A DNA stretch of 64,000 nt from Pseudoips prasinana. Lineage: Eukaryota > Arthropoda > Insecta > Lepidoptera > Nolidae. Of this stretch, positions 52,273 through 63,224 are shown in pieces. Within the stretch, counting starts at the first letter, position 1. Every line of letters begins with the position of its first letter. Below the pieces are notes generated by a model that saw only the letters and a program-made list of their open reading frames with translations, did not search any database and was not told where the DNA came from. The DNA lies in the NCBI GenBank assembly GCA_951640165.1, contig OX621264.1, positions 5,213,001 through 5,277,000 on the forward strand, read 5' to 3'. A program made the translations under genes and the position numbers.

Positions 52273-55200
52273 GTACGTATTTTTTTTATTATTCATATAT
52301 CTCGGCTTTACTGAGTTATTATGTTATGTATTGCGATTATTTAATGTAACAACTAGATAGATCTGAATGTCAAGAAGTGTTTAAAAACATTACTTGCTTT
52401 TGTAAAATTTTCGGGTGGAATTACTTCGGGGGGCGGCAAAATTTCTTTTTTCAAAATTCTTTATATTCGTAAGCAGTGTTGGGATGCAATATCGCATCAA
52501 ATACAATTACGCGGCGTTTTGTTTTGGACAAAACAAAAATACAAATGCAACAGCCTTTCCAAATTTGACCAAGATTTTATCAGGTACTTTTTAAGCAGGA
52601 AATCACAAGGTACATCTATAGTGGTTCAATTTGCTAGAAGTCCTCACTATGATGACTTTTTGGACTTGTTTATGATTTACATGTGTGGAAATGGTAGCAA
52701 AATAAAGAAGTTTCTAAAAGGAAAAATCTACCTTCATTTTCGCATATAGTTTTCCAATGGAAGTATGTTGTTAAACATTTGTATAGCTTTTAAGAAGTTG
52801 ACAAGAGCTAAGTGGGTTTGATTCCCATTAGACAGAACAATTGAAAATATGTAGTAAAAATATTAGACTAGATAATTAAACATAATCTCTTGACAATAAC
52901 TTGATACGAGCTAGCTAAATATAATTGCTATGATAAAATAAATTTTATAAATGTTTTCATACAATCAATACAATGTGTAACTAAATATTTATGTTACTAG
53001 AAATAATAATGTATACAACTATATTACTACAAACATGTTCTGACTATTTACAAGTGCTTTTTTAAAGTCTATGTCAATAAAAACCTTTTTTATTTATTAT
53101 ATTTATTTAGGACCCAGGACAGATATTTGTGAGCATGAACATGTATGTTGGTCCTGAGTCTATAAGTATGTTTTACAAAAGAAAAGTAGTATAATCAGAT
53201 ATCTGGTTTCCATAGTACACACTCTGCTTAGTTTAGGATCAGATGGCGGTGTGTGATAATGTCCCAGTATATTATTATTGTTATGATAAATTATATTAAA
53301 CCATAGCAATAATTGTGAAATTTACACTAAATCTGCATTTAATATTTTCAGTTGCAGTACTTGGAGGAAGTTGAGGATTGCATGGAGGAGGGCCAGGAGG
53401 AGTGGCTCAGTGAGGGAGTACTCACTGATGATGATTATAATCCTGCTGTAAGTTCCCATCTCGGTTGTATCCATATGGTTGGATATTGGCCTTGGCAGCT
53501 GATCTTAAATACATGACAGTAACATTTAAAAGGTTAACATCATGATTCTGTGTGTGTGAAATTTCTCAGTATCAGCCCGGTGTCTTGGAGCTCATGGTAT
53601 TAAACCCCTATGCCTCGGAGAGCATGTGAAGCAGTTGGTCCTGAACTTGACCTCTTTCTGGTTGTGTTGCTAGTAGTCCCATCAGCGATGGATACACTTT
53701 GCACTATAATAAGACCTGACCCAAATAAAATTTGAGTAGGGATACAATATTATGTTGACTTGAGATATATAAATATATTGTATTTCATATTTTTGTGATT
53801 ATCAATCAATCATTTATTTGCTAGAATGTGGTTACAATGTAATGAAATTATTATTGTAACAATAATAATAATAACTTATTTATCATATCCAACAGGCTGA
53901 CCAAGACAAAACTGACTCCAACTTCACCCTCAACCAAGAAGAAACGATGACAAGTGTCCAAGAAGAACTAGTGGAGCAATCATTTGACCAATCAGATGTG
54001 CAAACATTTGACCAAACATTTAACCAAACAGATGACCCAACATATGAAGCACTTGACCAATCTATGGACCAAACATTTGACCAGCCAGAACAAATGGCTG
54101 ACCAAGCACGCCATAATACAGTACAGGAACAAAATATAGAAGACGCCTTAAACAGCATGGATATTGTGAAGAATGATTTGCCTGATGATTTGGATGCATT
54201 TTTGATAAGGTAACTTTTTTAATTTAAAATACTTGTTCTTTAATTTATACTATGTAAAGTGCATGAAATTGTGATGCAAGACTTCGAAGGTTTCTTTAAT
54301 GTTACCATTTGGAGAGGTTTATCGTAGTCATTGCGCTTGACATACGAGCTGGTGACCGCAGTGTGGTGGCTAGCACACAGGTGGCACTGCTGCCCAACTA
54401 CCTGGTGTATCCCTTATTCCCCTTTTACGACACCCACGGTATGCCCTGTTTTTATAGGCCGGAAACAAAGCAACGGGTGCTGCTTGCGGTAACTGGTCGA
54501 ACTGCTGTTGGGGTACTCATATTTTTTTTGTGTGGGCAGTTAATTTTGTAAATGTACGCGGAAGCACCCACCGTTTTTTCGTCTAGCAAGAGGATATTCT
54601 AAGTGCTTGAGTGAAATTGAATGGTATTGCTTATTTATTTTATTATGATTCACTGGATGACAACGGTTCTGTGCGTGCATTAGCCTACATAACAACCAAA
54701 ATAAATAAATATATGACATAAAAAAAAATCGTAAACTGAAAGTAAAAGAAGACGAAAAAACCAAGCCCGGAGTTTTTTTGTGGCTTTCTTCTCCGGGTCG
54801 TCCACCTAGGTAGCTAGAGAAAGCCGCAGGCTAGCTAGGGTAGGTTCCTCAGCGGCGAGGATCGCTTTGGCCCATTAACGCGTGATCGGTGATCCCGTGC
54901 ATGTGATGACACCCTCATTTAGAATTTCGTCTTTTTGCTTTAGTCTTCCATTCTTTAATTTTAATATTTATTTAAGGATTTCAGAAAATACATGCGATAT
55001 AACAAACCGCACGGACGGACGAATTAATTATTTTGTAACTTTTATACTTTCCACTATGTTTATGTATGTGTATGTGATATTTTCGCATTATTCTTGGTTT
55101 TTCTCTACTCCAATTTGCACAAATAGAACGTAAATGCTATACGGTCAGCTTATGCGGTTGTAACGCGACATGTGATAGATGGATGAAAATGTTTCAAATT

Positions 55201-58200
55201 AGAGCTGGTTCACATTAGGTCGGGCCGACAGTTTGCCGTTCACCGACTGCCGGGTGTTGCTGTTCACACTAGACGCCGCCGACCCGACCTAATGTGAATA
55301 TAACTGTCGGTACGGTCGTTTTACTGCCCGGCCTGGGTCGTCACAAAACAGTTGTGAGTTGGTTTTCGTATAGGATGGATGACGACGACCTATTCATTGC
55401 AATGTGGTACTTAAATAAAAGGCAGAAAAAAAGAAAAAGGAAATATTGGGTGCATCCAATAATTGCCGAGCGAAATGAAGTTGGAACTTTTCAAACTTTA
55501 ATAAGCGAATTAAGAAGTGACGAGCTAAAGATTTATAATAACTTAAGAATTAAAAAATTTGTCTCTCATTTAATTCCATAAAATATGCAACAAATTTCAC
55601 CATGCCGCTAGTTTTAATGGCAGGCGGGTGTCGCCGCCGCTTCGCGCCGACAAATGTGAACGGCGCCATACTTGCTAGTACGCCAATATTGTGTTCGATC
55701 GGGCAGAAATCGTGGCTGGACGTACGGTAAAAGTGTCGGCTCCGACAGTTTGGTCGGGTCGCCCTAATGTGAACGGCGCTATTGAGATACATACGCCAAT
55801 ATGGATACGACACGTTTGTCGGGCCGGTAAAACTGTCGGGCCGACCTAATGTGAACCAGCTCTTAGACGACCGCCATTTTCAGATTGTTGAGAACTTGTT
55901 TTCTGATCCAAAGGTTGTGGGTTCGATCCTCGCACGATACAAATATCTGTGTTCATTTGTCTTGGTCCGAATGTTCTGGTATATTGTATGTATATATTTA
56001 CCAAAAAAGTATATAAGCATTTCTATCCATTGTCTAGTATCTTAGTTTTGCTTAGTTTGAATTAGATAAAAATAAAATTAGCTGTTTATTTCAAACTAGC
56101 TACACTAGTTACACCGCGTTAAATTTTAATAATTATCACAGCTCCTCCCCCGTAGGATATGTTGACCCGATCTCATAGTAATATTCATGCAAAATTTGAA
56201 GTAAATCCATGCAGTACTTTTTGAGTTTAGCCCGGACATACATACAGACACACAGACAAAAATTCTAAAAATTATATTTTTGGCTTCAATATCGATAGTA
56301 GATCACGCCCCAAGTATCCTTTTTAAAATATATTCAATGTACAGCTTTGACTTTCCTACGATTTTATTATATGTGTAGATACAGATAAACATTTATTTTT
56401 ATATATGTATATCGAAGATTATCTATCGACCCGTACGAAGGCAGGGTGGGTCACTGGTGTTGCTATATTAATGTAATATTTTACAGAAAGACAGACGGTA
56501 GAGTGTTGGAGAATAAGCAGAAAGAAGAGAAAGTGATCAGTTTGAAGCAAGAGCAGGATGATGGCAATGACACCGATGATTTATTGGTGAGGAATTAATA
56601 GGAAATCAATTTTATATATTTTTTATTTATTATTATTTAAATACATTACATGATTCACATAGGAGTAGCATGTAAAAACCACTAAGGTTTATTTATTATT
56701 TATTCACTTAAAGGCCAACAAGGACCAATTATAAAAAATACACTAATACAAAACAATACTTAAAATAACATACAGAACAATTACATTACAATACAATACA
56801 ACAAAACAATCAAAACAATATTTCGACATCATCCCGTACATGTACCATGTCACAGTGATACATGTATTGGCAGTCGAATCGCTGGGCGAAGGCGCCCAGG
56901 ATACTGTTCCGGCTGACCCGCACCCTGCGCACCAGGGATGTGCACCGCTTGCGCATTGTTGTATAAAAACAATCCACGCGCGCTTCGGCGAACATCCCTG
57001 AAGCGCTACAGAAGCGAGGCAGCCCCAACAACACCCTGAATGCATTATTGTATTGGACGCGTAGAGCGCCGTACTGCTTTTGCGTATAATTCACCCACAG
57101 ACCGCTAGCGTAGAAGGACGTGCAAAATGCCCTGAACAGGGTGATCTTGACGTCTCTTGAACAGCGAGCAAATCTGCGTGCTATCATATTTGCACGAACA
57201 GACAACGCTCTACGCTCCCTTTCTATGTCATTATCGTCGTTTATGCGAGTGCTACCATGAGTTCTCTTCTACAAATAATAATTTTAAAAATAATATGTAA
57301 TCTAATATAGCAAACTTAACATATATTCCTTTAATTTAAAATAAATATTTGCCTGTTATCCACTTACAAAGTTCTGGGGGTAGGCTGTTGATAAATCGCA
57401 GGACAAGGTAAGCGGTAAAGGTGACGTTACTTAATGTCTTCCCGGCCGAATTTCCGCCACGGCGGCCAGTCTCAATGGAGACTAGCCAATAGCGCAGGAC
57501 AGCCATTGACTGCACGTGTGGCGCAGCGGCTAAGACAGTTGCCTCGCCGCTTCGTGTCGCGGGTTCGAGTCCCCGCGCCGGACAACTATTTGTGTGACTC
57601 ATAAATAGTTGTTCCGATCCTGGATGTAATTTGTGTCCGTCTATTATATTATTTTATATTTTAATGTATCCTTAGGCTAATAATTAATACAATATTTACA
57701 TGTTATATTTTGTTTATATTCAAATTAGGAAATTTAAATTAGGTTTTTAATTCTGTGATTATTAATTATTATATTTCAAAATGTTAGACTAATGACATAA
57801 TGTTGTTGTAGATGTGGTGCTTACCTATAAGTGGTCGCTATACTTGGTTTATTTAATGTATATTTTGATTTCTCTGTGATTGTATTAGTATAACTTGCCG
57901 TTGGTGAGCCAAATAAATAAATAAATTATATGTTTGTAAAGTACCCCGCGACACAGGGATTACATTCCCTAATGCGGGCGTTGTCTTTTTTAAATAAGCA
58001 ATAAGATAAGAAATATTATAGTGCACAAGTGTGTGCGCAAACACAGGGGCACTTTCTATTCCATCACTCTCATGATCCGATGGGACGACTAGCGACACGA
58101 CCGGAAAGAGTTCAGGTGCAGGACCGATTACGTGCTCCACGAGGCACGGCCAGCTCCCAAACATCGGGCTGATACTGAGAAATTTCTTTTTATGGAATAA

Positions 58201-61200
58201 TCCCAAAACTTACTTGTTATATATACAAAACTGTGTTTACGGGCAATCCATAATAATAATAATAATATCTAGGGATATTATCTATATAATTATGTGTTTG
58301 CAAAAGAAAAGTAGTATATGTAGTAGTATCAGTTATACGGTTTCCATAGTACAAGCTCGGCTTAGTTTGGGCCGTTTCGGGTCAAATGGCCGTGTGTAAA
58401 TAATGTCCTAGGATATTATTATTATTTGAAAATAAATATATATTTTTTTTGTATTTAATAATAAATCGCATAAATGTGTTATTTTATAGCATTATTCGCA
58501 ATGCAGTGGTAATCTAACCTCACTTTGTACAATTTCAGCGGATGTTGGGTGGGGATGAACAGAAGGTCAAGAAGAAAATGTTGAAAATGGTGAAAGTGAA
58601 GCAAAGGGAAGGGAATATGTCCAGTGATGATGATGATGATGAATTTATTTATGAGGTAAGCATTGCTCAACTGTGTGATGTGTGGTGACGACATTGAATA
58701 TCATCACCCCAACTCATCCCGTTGGGGGGGCAGCATTTTTGTGAGAAAGTACTCAGAAAAACGCCATAAAATCTACCAGTTCAGGGTATATTCTATAGCT
58801 ACGATGAATACCCACCGGCGGATCGAATTTACGAGCTCTCTTTTTGGGGTTTTTGGCGCTCCGCCAGTCGGCCATGTTTGTAGAAACCAAGCAGATGAAT
58901 TTGATCTGCGGGTGTGCATCGTTTGTAGCTTAACGGTAGAACGCCTACCCTGAATCGGCAAAGAATATATAATCTCAACAATGGGAAACCATAAATTCAA
59001 TCGTTCGGTGGGTCTTGAACCAGCACCATCTACCAATCCGGGGTAGGCGCTCTGCGTTAAGCTACGAACGATACAGACTGGCAGATCAACAAAAATTCCT
59101 TTGACTTTGCATTTTTTTTTTGTTTTTTGAAACGGGACTAGTCCCTCCCTCTTACCCACCACTGCAACTCCTGTAAGTCAGGATCAACAGTGGCACACAA
59201 TGAAATGACACGGAGCGGTGAGGCTCAGGCATGTCCCGGGGAATCGCGACAACTGTCTTGGATCCCGCAACGAATTTAATCAGAAAGAAAAAAGGAGGAG
59301 TTAGAAAATGAATAGGTCCACTTCCCTCCAGAGCAAAGCGGGAGACAGAATGATGTAAAGAGGCTATAGCCTCATAAAATGAGAGATTTACAACCAGAGA
59401 AGCCAGCTGCAAAAGCACCGCGGATCAATTTAAGGGTCCTAAGTGAGCTGTTATATTTGATTCCAATAGTAGGTATGGCAAAAGCGCTTAAACGCACGGA
59501 AGTTGTTCCTTGTTGCTACAAGATCCGTACAATAAACTACTCCAGATATTGGTTGCAAGCTGTTTAACATAATATCACGCTGATTTTGCCAGAGATCGCA
59601 CTCCCAAAGAATGTGTTGAGCAGTTTGTTCATATTCGTTACTGGAAGTTGAGCACAGACAGATTGGTGAAGATACTAATTTGAAACTATACAATTTACTT
59701 TTAAAGTCCGTTCTCTGGTAGGTATTCCTTCGGACGATTTCTAAGCCCCCCCCCCCTCCCCCGCGGGCAATATTCTAATATCTGTCGGCATGGCATTAAA
59801 TATTTTGACACTCATTTCGTAACAATCTTGGAGAGTAGCGTCGTTTCAGTTTTAGCTTTCCGTTTCGAATAATGGTTTAAAACTAATATTTGAATTGGTG
59901 TTTGTTTTTGTTGACAGCAAAGCAAAGTGAAGACGCTTAAATTAGCGAAGAACGCGCTGATCAGACGAGCGCCCGCGCTGAAGGCGGAGCCCGAGGACTT
60001 GAGCGACGTGGACGGGGATACGGTGAGGACGTAGCAGATAGCGGTAGCGTGTTCAGCCAATGAGGTCCTGGGTTCAAATCCCGGGTCGGGCCAAAAAGTG
60101 ATTTTGGGATGTTTCCGTAAAAAGAAATTTCTCAGTATCAGTTGGCGATATTACACCCTCGTGCTTCGGAGAGCAGGTAAAGCCGTCGGTCCTGTACCTG
60201 AGCTTTTTCCGGTCGTGTCGCTAGTCGTCCCATAGGATCATGACAGTGATGGAATAGAAAGTGCCCCTGTGTTTGCGCACACACTTGTGCATATAATATG
60301 TCCTGCGCAATATGGCTAATGTCCATTGAGGCTGGCCGCCGTGGCCGAAATTCGGTCGGGAGGATATTATTACTATCTCATACACGTCTACCATTACGAG
60401 CACTCTCATGATCCGACGGGACGACTAGCGACAAGACCGTACAGAGGTCAGGTACAGGAACGACGGCTTTACGTGCTCTCCGAGACACGGGGGTGTAATA
60501 CCGCCAACTCCCAGACTTCGGGCTGATACTGAGAAATTTCTTTTTACAGAAAAGTCCCAAAATCACTTTTTCGGGATTTGAACCCAGGAAGACCTCTTTA
60601 TCTGTGGTAGAACTAGAATACTTACTTATCGTATGGGAAGTGGTTACCCTAGTGTCAGAGTTGTTCAAGCCGCCCAGTAGGCTCGTTTATTGACTAGAAC
60701 CGGGACCGCTCGTCTATTGACTAGAACCGGGACCGACAGCTTAACGTGCCCTCCGAAGCACGGAGATGGTCAGAAATTAACGCGTAAGTGCGCGTCTTTG
60801 GGACTCTAGTAGAGTTATCAACATTCAAGCGGGAAATTTAGTTAATTCTTTTGTATGAAGATAAAAACTAACATATTATCAAAAGTTGTAGAACAAAAGT
60901 TGTTGCCTATGGTGGTACCTATCTAGTCCTGCGAGGTTGTTGGTGTTTTATTTATATTATACTTGCTGTGCCCTACGGTTTTACCCGCATTAAACTTTAT
61001 AAATTATAGCCTATGTGTTAATCCAGGGTGTCAGCTAACTCCATAACAAATTTTATTAAAATCGCTCCAGCCGTTTAGACGTGAAGAAGTAACAAACATA
61101 CACACTCACAAACTTTTGCCTTTGTAACGTTTACGCACACTGTGTGATACACGATATTGGACCCACTGTGTAGTATAATGTTTGTTTGTTACCGGGAAAT

Positions 61201-62927
61201 TAAGTTAATACTTATTTTAGTACAAAAATAAAATCTAATCAATCATCAATCAATCATATTAACCATAACACTATGTATTATAATATTGTGGAGAGAAATA
61301 AATAATATTGATTGATTGATTGATCAAAAGTTGTAGAACAAAAGTTGTTGCTTATGGTGTTAGGTAGCTCGTATTGCGAGGTTGTTGGTGTTTTATATTA
61401 TACTAGCTGTGCCCTGTGGTTTTACCCGCGTTAAACTTTATAAATTATAGCCATGTGTTAATCCAGGGTGTCAGCTAACTCCATACCAATTTTTATTACA
61501 ATCGCTCCAGCCGTTTAGACGTGAAGAAGTAATAAACATACACACTCACACACTCACAAACTTTCGCCTTTATAATATTAGTGTGAGGTGTTAATCCAGG
61601 GTGTCAGCTAACTCCATACCAAATTTTATTACAATCGCTCCAGCCGTTTAGACGTAAAGAAGTAACAAACATACATACTCACACACTCACAAACTAACAC
61701 ACTCACAAACTCACATACTCTCACAAACATACATACTCATACACTCACATACTTACACACTCACATACTCACAAACTTATATACTCACATATTCACACAC
61801 TCACATACTCTCACAAACATACATACTCACATACTCATACACTCACAAACTTACACACTCACAAACTTTCGCCTTTATAATATTAGTGTGATGTTTTTTT
61901 TGTTTACAGAAAAGCAAAGTGAAAACACAAATCGCTCCCAACAGCGTACCGATCCGTCGCGCGGCCGCGCTCAAAGCGGAACCCGAGGATGACGAGACTG
62001 ATGCGGTAAGGACTTCATTATAAATTACTAGCGGCCCGGTACGTGCTTCGCTACGTATAAGGCATAGTAATAAAAAAATGATTATAAAAGTTCATTTATC
62101 AAACAAAAAAATATAGAATGATGTTTATTTTACACTTTTTCAAGACTTTTTTTAAATTTTACGTTGATTTTATTTTATTTTGCTACGTACAAACCTTCCG
62201 TGGACTTCCACGAATAATTCAAGACCAAAATTAGCTAAATCGGTAAAGGCGTTGTTGAGTTATAACATTACAATGAAAAGTGGCATTGATTTTTATATAC
62301 ATAGATTTATTTAGAAAACCAACAGCAACAAATCCTAGTAATATGATTAACGGTTGGGCTTGGTACTTTATTAAATAATAATCCTAATCCTAACTAATAT
62401 TATAAATGCGAAAGTAACTCTGTCTGTCTGTTACTTTTTCACGCCAAAACTACTGAACGGATTTGAATGAAATTTGGTATACAGATGGTCTAGACCCTGA
62501 GAAAGAACATAGGCTAATTTTTATAGTTAGGATAACACATTAGGCAATATTTTATAAAGTTTAACGCGGGTAAAACCGCGGGGCACAGCTAGGTTTAGGT
62601 GGGGTTATATTAACTTTCTACGAAATTCGGCTAGGACATTTTAAGTAAGAAGTAAGTTGTTAATATTTTCAATTTGTCTGCAGTCATCTGACGAAGCGGT
62701 CACGATGCAGAAGATGTTTGAACTATCAAGAATGGCTGCCAAGAAGAGGCAGGACAGCTACAAGAAGAAACAGCAGGAATATGACAGTAAGCATGAACAG
62801 TCCAAGAAGATACAGGAGGAATTCAAGAAGAAAATAGCGGAGACCAAGAAGAGGCAGGAGGAGTTTATTAAGAACGCTAGTAAAGCTAAACAAGCGGTCC
62901 AAATTAATAGCGGCCTTAAAAAAACTG
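52225..62927 (+). CDS. Unrecognised charged, probably nuclear protein (gene span, 3' end uncertain)
   Basis: Eight exons join in frame with good splice sites: 52225-52272, 53352-53447, 53896-54209, 56487-56586, 58539-58655, 59918-60022, 61910-62005 and 62684-62927 (about 373 codons). Features in order: a short N-terminus, an acidic Glu/Asp segment, a Gln/Asp-rich stretch with repeated FDQ, Lys/Glu-rich linkers, an SSDDDDDE run, two paralogous exons each containing IRRA-ALKAEPED, and a Lys/Gln/Glu coiled coil. Intrinsic disorder and basic/acidic blocks suggest a nuclear or chromatin-linked protein, but I know no family that fits and assign no function. If the last donor is used the gene continues beyond the window; if not, it stops at 62963-62965. 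Confidence 0.75.
52875..53285 (+). mobile_element. Dispersed repeat plus S2-like SINE fragment in intron
   Basis: 52875-53095 matches 18885-19110; 53100-53285 matches the body of the SINE at 19196-19450 (gacccaggacagatatttgt .. 'ctctgcttagtttaggatca'). Confidence 0.65.
53352..53447 (+). CDS. Charged-protein gene, exon 2
   Basis: Acceptor attttcag, donor gtaagt. Encodes LQYLEEVEDCMEEGQEEWLS and EGVLTDDDYNPA: strongly acidic. Phase 0 at both ends. A second AG six bases later would also be in phase. Confidence 0.8.
53560..53755 (+). mobile_element. SINE S3 fragment in intron
   Basis: 'gaaatttctcagtatcagcc', 'tgcctcggagagcatgtgaa' and gagtagggatacaatatt correspond to the S3 body. Confidence 0.6.
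53896..54209 (+). CDS. Charged-protein gene, exon 3 (FDQ-rich)
   Basis: Acceptor atccaacag, donor gtaact-like (gtaac). 104 codons plus two bases. Residues include SFDQSD, TFDQTFNQTDD, ALDQSMDQTFDQPEQMADQ, then a Leu/Asp-rich end (DLPDDLDAFLIR). The DQ-x(3-9) periodicity suggests small internal duplications. No known domain. Confidence 0.85.
54300..54735. mobile_element. Dispersed retroelement tail in intron
   Basis: The left part matches 29200-29345 ('caggtggcactgctgcccaa', 'ctacctggtgtatcccttat'); the right part ('ggttctgtgcgtgcattagc' .. aaataaataaata) matches 5498-5570. Confidence 0.6.
54790..55012. repeat. Inverted copy of the repeat at 3-269
   Basis: Reverse complement of 3-269; ends with 'caaaccgcacgg'. 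Confidence 0.75.
55202..55862 (+). mobile_element. PIF/Harbinger element, internally deleted
   Basis: GAGCTGGTTCACATTAGGTC at left and GACCTAATGTGAACCAGCTC at right are perfect TIRs extending to the gggccgacagtt arms. TTA is duplicated on both sides (55199-55201 and 55863-55865), the usual PIF/Harbinger target. Additional inverted copies of 'cctaatgtgaa' lie subterminally. It sits in an intron of the charged-protein gene. Confidence 0.88.
55375..55581 (+). pseudogene. N-terminal fragment of Harbinger transposase
   Basis: From ATG: MDDDDLF, then the KRKRKYWVHPII and GTFQTLISELRSDELK segments, matching the N-terminus of HARBI1-like transposases (R/K-rich, WVHP, 'FxxLxxELxxDExxF'). It stops after 68 codons; the DDE catalytic part is absent. 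Confidence 0.75.
55900..56065 (+). mobile_element. SINE fragment
   Basis: Partial tRNA-like head ('ggttgtgggttcgatcctcg') and an S2-like body to 'agttttgcttagtttgaatt'. Confidence 0.5.
56097..56385 (-). mobile_element. Dispersed repeat (family H1)
   Basis: Shares 'cagctcctcccccgtaggat', 'catgcagtactttttgagtt' and 'cctacgattttattatatgt' with 26397-26710. Confidence 0.6.
56487..56586 (+). CDS. Charged-protein gene, exon 4
   Basis: Acceptor attttacag, donor gtgagg. The first A completes Arg from exon 3. Encodes KTDGRVLENKQKEEKVISLK, then QEQDDGNDTDDLL. Ends in phase 0. Confidence 0.85.
56695..57250 (-). mobile_element. CR1/Jockey-like LINE 3' end
   Basis: The minus-strand ORF 56810-57205 reads MSVRANMIARRFARC, the ITLFRAFCTSFYASGLWVNY motif and YNNAFRVLLGLPRFCSASGM, the C-terminal region after the RT of a widespread lepidopteran LINE. 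The 3'UTR ends near 56700 with 'attggtccttgttggccttt' (reverse complement) and ATT-rich repeats. Confidence 0.8.
57505..57670 (+). mobile_element. tRNA-derived SINE (family S4)
   Basis: Head 'gtggcgcagcggctaagaca' (A box) and 'cgggttcgagtccccgcgcc' (B box), then an inverted 'aactatttgtgtgactc' / 'ataaatagttgttcc' and tail. Preceded by 'ggccagtctcaatggagact', an S3-body fragment on the other strand. Confidence 0.7.
58020..58210 (-). mobile_element. SINE S3 fragment
   Basis: Reverse complement of the S3 body: 'gtgtgcgcaaacacaggggc', 'cgactagcgacacgaccgga', 'actgagaaatttctttttat'. Confidence 0.7.
58235..58435 (+). mobile_element. SINE S2-like body fragment
   Basis: 'tatataattatgtgtttgca', 'ggtttccatagtacaagctc', tagtttgggccgt and an (att)n tail. 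Confidence 0.6.
58539..58655 (+). CDS. Charged-protein gene, exon 5
   Basis: Acceptor caatttcag, donor gtaagc. 39 codons: RMLGGDEQKVKKKMLKMVKV, then KQREGNMSSDDDDDEFIYE. A basic segment followed by a Ser/Asp run, a likely casein-kinase-2-type site (inference). Phase 0-0. Confidence 0.88.
58662..58750. mobile_element. LINE-tail fragment
   Basis: 'gtggtgacgacattgaatat' and catcaccccaactcatcccg are the reverse complement of the gatgagatggggtgatgata tail. Confidence 0.5.
58780..59100. repeat. Imperfect palindrome with tRNA-like arms
   Basis: gatctgcgggtgtgcatcgt..agcttaacggtagaacgcct at left and 'gtaggcgctctgcgttaagc'..acgaacgatacagactggca at right are roughly inverted. Similar motifs occur at 27230-27560. 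Confidence 0.5.
59125..59695 (-). mobile_element. R1/Jockey-like LINE 3' end
   Basis: The minus-strand ORF 59451-59693 has SSPICLCSTS, HILWECDLWQNQRDIMLNSL and DLVATRNNFRAFKRF, followed by the common 3'UTR down to 59125 and poly-A (T-run at 59113-59128). Same family as 23576-24110. Confidence 0.78.
59918..60022 (+). CDS. Charged-protein gene, exon 6 (duplicated exon, copy 1)
   Basis: Acceptor ttgacag, donor gtgagg. 35 codons: QSKVKTLKLAKNALIRRAPA, then LKAEPEDLSDVDGDT. Paralogous to exon 7 (SKVKT, IRRA-ALKAEPED). Phase 0-0, so either copy can be skipped without shifting frame. A SINE starts about 14 bp beyond the donor. Confidence 0.88.
60036..60375 (+). mobile_element. SINE S3
   Basis: 'agcggtagcgtgttcagcca', B box in 'tgggttcaaatcccgggtcg', body as 30980-31315. 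Confidence 0.8.
60385..60605 (-). mobile_element. SINE S3, inverted partner
   Basis: Reverse complement of the S3 body and part of its head ('tttcgggatttgaacccagg'). With 60036-60375 it forms an inverted SINE pair. Confidence 0.75.
60620..60790. repeat. Dispersed repeat, copy of 1500-1790
   Basis: 'cttatcgtatgggaagtggt', 'cagttgttcaagccgcccag'-like sequence and 'ccctccgaagcacggagatg', with a local 'gactagaaccgggaccg' duplication. Confidence 0.55.
60800..60950. mobile_element. MITE M3 right half
   Basis: 'attcaagcgggaaatttagt', 'aaagttgttgcctatggtgg' and 'gcgaggttgttggtgtttta'. Another right-end fragment is at 61320-61396. Confidence 0.65.
60960..61900 (-). mobile_element. Helitron-like fragments with CACACTCA microsatellite
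   Basis: Two to three direct copies of 'gctgtgccctgtggttttac' .. ccagggtgtcagctaactcc .. 'tccagccgtttagacgtgaa' .. 'cacactcacaaac'. At 61670-61870 the tail has grown into a cactca/catacata microsatellite. It ends 'cctttataatattagtgtga', the reverse of the usual start phrase. Confidence 0.6.
61910..62005 (+). CDS. Charged-protein gene, exon 7 (duplicated exon, copy 2)
   Basis: Acceptor tgtttacag, donor gtaagg. 32 codons: KSKVKTQIAPNSVPIRRAAA, then LKAEPEDDETDA. Clear paralogue of exon 6. Phase 0-0. Confidence 0.88.
62395..62597 (+). mobile_element. Helitron-like non-autonomous element
   Basis: Starts tcctaactaatattataaat and ends 'aacgcgggtaaaaccgcggg' then gcacagctag: a 5' TC, a GC hairpin and a 3' CTAG, as for lepidopteran non-autonomous Helitrons. 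Confidence 0.6.
62684..62927 (+). CDS. Charged-protein gene, exon 8 (coiled coil)
   Basis: Acceptor tgtctgcag. 81 codons: SSDEAVTMQKMFELSRMAAK followed by repeated K-K-x-Q/E-E patterns (KKRQDSYKKKQQEYD, KKIQEEFKKKIAETKKRQEEF) predicting a long charged helix or coiled coil, then AKQAVQINSGLKKT. GTGAGT at 62928 is a strong donor, so I favour continuation downstream. Reading on instead gives a stop at 62963-62965. Confidence 0.85.
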
Positions 62928-63224
62928 GTGAGTTTTGGAACGAAGTTCCTTATCGCGCGTTGTGAAAGGGGGCTAGACGGAAAAAAATCTTACGAAAAGT
63001 TGTCACGACACTTTTTGCAGCTGTGCGGCGTGCGCATGTTTCTCTGTCTGTCTCACCCTCTCTCTCTCTCTTATTGGAAGCAAGCCAGATATTTTCATTT
63101 CTATTTCGCATTGAACAGTGTGGTGTCGCGACGATTATTTTTGTTGAGTGTATACAGGTTTTTTGTACATAATAAATAATAAGAAATAACTTCGTTCCAT
63201 CCGGGTGTCCCTTGACACCTCTCA

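Noticed and set aside
52519..52749. 76-codon ORF in intron 1 of the charged-protein gene
   Set aside because: No good acceptor/donor in phase and no similarity; left as intronic.
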